From JBGPBY01 sp041481485 (GTDB lineage: Bacteria; Acidobacteriota; Terriglobia; 20CM-2-55-15), in contig JBGPBY010000358.1 in NCBI GenBank assembly GCA_041481485.1, positions 1 to 7,649 on the forward strand: a stretch of 7,649 nucleotides of DNA. The letters run 5' to 3'. Position numbers and translations under genes: made by a program. Shown here in pieces: positions 5,828 through 7,649 of the stretch (the first letter of the stretch is position 1; every line of letters starts with the position of its first letter). Below the pieces are notes generated by a model. That model did no database searches, was not told the DNA's origin, and worked only from the letters and a program-made list of their open reading frames with translations.

Positions 5828-7318
5828 ATGAGGCTCACTGAGAATCTGCTGCAGTGTCCACGGTTTCTGATAATCGCAAGGTTTGCCCGAATCGCACTTA
5901 CAGTTTTGTTCGCGCTTGCGATTCTGGTTCCGGCTCATGCTGAAGCGCGGCCGTCCCAACGTGCACTCGAGGGAAAAGTTTCCTCAATTACCAGGGACGG
6001 AGTGACCTGGAGATTCAACGAACCTGTCGAAGCAGGTCAGTTCGTGAATGGGGACTACTACGTCGTTGGACCGGTTACCGTGATGTCGATCAGCCCGGAG
6101 CCACAAAGAACCTCTCCCTATCTGAATGGTTCGGTCCTGAATTTACCGACGGCGAGCGGACATAGCGGTTTTGACAGCCGGTTGAACGACGGAGACGATC
6201 AGAGCTGGTGGTTCGATGCGGCCGCACGAGTTTATGCCCCGCTTTCACTGAAGGCCGGAGATTCACTGGTGTCGTCGATCAGCGTCAAAACGCCGCATAC
6301 CCTGCCTTCGCCGATGCGGGCGGGAGACCGATCCATCAGCCCCGTCGGCAGCATCTCGATTCTCACCGTATTGGCCGCTGCGCCGGCGACGGCGGCATTT
6401 CGACCGTCGTATTGCGATCGAGAACAGTCACTCTTCTTTGAGAGTGCGATGCTGCGCGATCTTCTGCCGTCGCTGCCGCGTTCCCGGCTCGCGCACCGGC
6501 CTCCTTCGCTTTCCGAATTCGAAACGATGTTTCGCCGGCCCTGGGTGGATTTGAGCCCATTTAATTTCGACGCGCCCGCAGAGTACATGCCTCAATACGG
6601 CGCGCATGTGGCTACCGCCGTATCGTTTGCGACATTGCTTTTGACTCTGGATTTTCCCACTCGAGAAAAGATGAATCTGACCAACTATCTTGTTCAATAT
6701 GGAATCGATTTGTTTGGATGCATGAAGGCCGGCTATGGCTGGCCTGCTCTCGGCGGACATCGATCCGGCAGAAAGGCGCCAATCATTTTTGCGGGATTGC
6801 TTCTGAACAATTCCGAGATGAAGCATGTTTCGGATCTCTATCCGAATCGTTTCGGCGAAGACATGCAGACTGTTTACGTCGATAAAATTCCAGGAGGTTT
6901 TACCCAGGCATGGCAAGGCGCGAAGGCGATCTATGGCGGCCACTACGGGGTAATGGATAACGGTCAACCGGTGAGCCCCGGGATCAACGGGCCCTACGAA
7001 CAGCTGCAGCCCAGAGAATGGCCGGGACAGTTGGGAGAAGGATATCGACGTTGCTGCACTTCGATGTCCTGGGTCGGAGAAGGCCTTGCGATGCGCTTGC
7101 TGGGTGCAAAGGAGTTTTGGAATCATGACGCGTTCTTTGATTACGTGGATCGCTGGATGACGGAAGACGATACGCAATCGAACAAGATCGCATCTTCGCA
7201 GACGGGTGCGCCGGTGGCTGCGGATTGGTCGGTGCAGAGACAAACCCGCGCCTATTTCGCCGGTCAGGTTTCAGCGCCGAATTTTGTCGATGATATGTGG
7301 GTCGCCTTCCGAAAGTAG
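5828..7318 (+). CDS. Secreted two-domain protein of unknown function
   Basis: This 496-residue protein begins with a signal peptide: basic residues (R17-ARFAR-21), a hydrophobic core about 22-35 and a likely cleavage after AHA (36-38). Residues about 44-182 look like a beta-rich domain: QRALEGKVSSITRDGVTWRF, then NGDYYVVGPVTV, GFDSRL and a strand region ending AGDSLVSSIS. Residues about 195-496 look mainly helical, with AGYGWPALGGHRSGRKAPIIFAGLLLNN (301-328), a vicinal cysteine pair at 409-410 in GYRRCCTSMSWVGEG, and AKEFWNHDAFFDYVDRWM (427-444) near the end. I recall similar secreted proteins in Planctomycetes and Acidobacteria, but no tested function. The helical part could be an alpha/alpha-toroid as in polysaccharide-active enzymes, which is speculation. 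Conserved-looking His, Arg, Asp and Trp residues in the 305-440 region would fit a binding or catalytic cleft. Translation signals before the ATG are weak. It is the last gene of the same-strand block. Confidence 0.85.
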   Translation: MRLTENLLQCPRFLIIARFARIALTVLFALAILVPAHAEARPSQRALEGKVSSITRDGVTWRFNEPVEAGQFVNGDYYVVGPVTVMSISPEPQRTSPYLNGSVLNLPTASGHSGFDSRLNDGDDQSWWFDAAARVYAPLSLKAGDSLVSSISVKTPHTLPSPMRAGDRSISPVGSISILTVLAAAPATAAFRPSYCDREQSLFFESAMLRDLLPSLPRSRLAHRPPSLSEFETMFRRPWVDLSPFNFDAPAEYMPQYGAHVATAVSFATLLLTLDFPTREKMNLTNYLVQYGIDLFGCMKAGYGWPALGGHRSGRKAPIIFAGLLLNNSEMKHVSDLYPNRFGEDMQTVYVDKIPGGFTQAWQGAKAIYGGHYGVMDNGQPVSPGINGPYEQLQPREWPGQLGEGYRRCCTSMSWVGEGLAMRLLGAKEFWNHDAFFDYVDRWMTEDDTQSNKIASSQTGAPVAADWSVQRQTRAYFAGQVSAPNFVDDMWVAFRK

Positions 7319-7334
7319 TCGTATTCCTTGATCT

Positions 7335-7495
7335 GCCGCCGCTCCGCGGCTGAATTTTTTTGCGGTGATCATCCCCACCGGCTCACGCCGGTGGCTATCG
7401 GACTGTCGCCGCTACGCGGCTTGGGGAAAGCGGGCTTGTCCTATGACAGGCCACAAATGCCGCCGTTACGCGGTCTGAGCCGCGAAGCGGCGGCA
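7335..7495. repeat. Second REP-like palindrome array (types A, B, degenerate C, double A)
   Basis: In order: type A GCCGC-TCC-GCGGC (7338-7350); type B CCACCGGC-TCAC-GCCGGTGG (7375-7394); type A GCCGC-TAC-GCGGC (7408-7420); a degenerate hairpin GGCTTGTC-CTAT-GACAGGCC (7433-7452); and a long hairpin 7458-7495 made of two facing type A sequences, with TGCCGCCG (7458-7465) pairing with CGGCGGCA (7488-7495) and a second stem CGCGG/CCGCG inside. Stems match those at 833-1051 while loops differ. The short translated frame across this stretch follows the repeats and is not credible as a gene. Confidence 0.8.
7338..7361 (+). terminator. Probable intrinsic terminator built from a type A repeat hairpin
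   Basis: GCCGC (7338-7342), loop TCC and GCGGC (7346-7350) are followed after TGAA by seven T residues (7355-7361). It starts 19 bases after the stop of the 496-residue gene, the expected place for its terminator. The hairpin is the same GCCGC/GCGGC palindrome found throughout both arrays, so a repeat element seems to serve as terminator here. Confidence 0.55.
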
Positions 7496-7556
7496 CGTCC
7501 CTTAGTGCCCCATTTCTTGAATGCAGCAACGTATGTTCGAAGCTGTAATCGCGATT

Positions 7557-7649
7557 CCCCAATGTAGGGGCGGTCTATGACCGCCCACAATTTGGAAGGA
7601 TTGCACTCCTCGCAATTGTGGGCGGTCATAGACCGCCCCTACATTGGGG
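7557..7649. repeat. Inverted pair of GTAG-type REP hairpins (BIME-like)
   Basis: The 36 bases 7557-7592 are the exact reverse complement of 7614-7649, with a 21-base spacer. Each arm contains the tetranucleotide GTAG directly followed by the perfect hairpin GGGCGGTC-TAT-GACCGCCC (7568-7586; mirrored at 7620-7638). A GTAG foot beside a hairpin is the known signature of REP sequences mobilised by RAYT (TnpA-REP, Y1 HUH family) transposases, and a facing pair corresponds to a bacterial interspersed mosaic element. No RAYT gene is in the window. The repeat runs to the last base, so it may continue beyond. Confidence 0.8.

Noticed and set aside
6428..7243. 271-codon open frame on the - strand
   Set aside because: It lies wholly inside the 496-residue gene, has an Arg/His/Ser-rich composition typical of an antisense shadow, and shows no domain or start signals.
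7328..7567. 79-codon + strand frame and the 62-codon - strand frame after the last gene
   Set aside because: They are translations of GC-rich palindromes, with no ribosome binding site and no protein-like pattern.
7335..7649. CRISPR array
   Set aside because: The repeats are palindromes of several types with irregular spacing and no uniform repeat-spacer pattern or cas gene.

Overview
The window looks like chromosomal DNA of a GC-rich soil-type bacterium, most likely an acidobacterium of the Solibacter/Bryobacter kind. This is inferred from gene types, not proven: an OmpR/CadC-type winged-helix domain fused through one membrane segment to a TolB/WD40-like beta-propeller, a secreted protein built of repeated carboxypeptidase-regulatory-like (CarboxypepD_reg) modules, and intergenic spaces filled with short GC-rich palindromes. 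All credible genes lie on the + strand.

Layout. Positions 1-45 hold a strong stem-loop. Positions 78-347 encode only the C-terminal end of an arylsulfatase, cut off from the rest of the gene. Five bases later comes a 142-residue four-helix membrane protein (353-781). The 382-base space 782-1165 holds an array of palindromes, including a perfect 58-bp inverted repeat (833-890 / 994-1051), followed by a promoter-like stretch with a palindrome and two copies of TTCTGAACA exactly 11 bp apart. Then come four same-strand genes: the winged-helix/propeller membrane regulator (1214-3409), a 97-residue membrane-anchored or secreted protein (3543-3836), a 640-residue CarboxypepD_reg protein overlapping it by 22 bases (3815-5737), and a 496-residue secreted protein of unknown function (5828-7318). 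The window ends in a second palindrome array (7335-7495) and an inverted pair of REP-like hairpins carrying the GTAG tetranucleotide typical of RAYT-associated repeats (7557-7649).

How the parts may work together. The regulator keeps its DNA-binding domain in the cytoplasm and its propeller outside the membrane, so it could sense an envelope or extracellular state and act directly on DNA. The three genes behind it all encode proteins predicted to be exported or membrane-anchored. A plausible reading is a one-component sensor controlling a small envelope module, with the 11-bp-spaced repeat as a possible autoregulatory operator. This is inference; no enzyme activity can be assigned to any of the exported proteins from sequence alone.

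I see no tRNA, rRNA, CRISPR array, transposase, phage gene or origin. The most unusual content is the set of three intergenic palindrome families that bracket the four-gene block.
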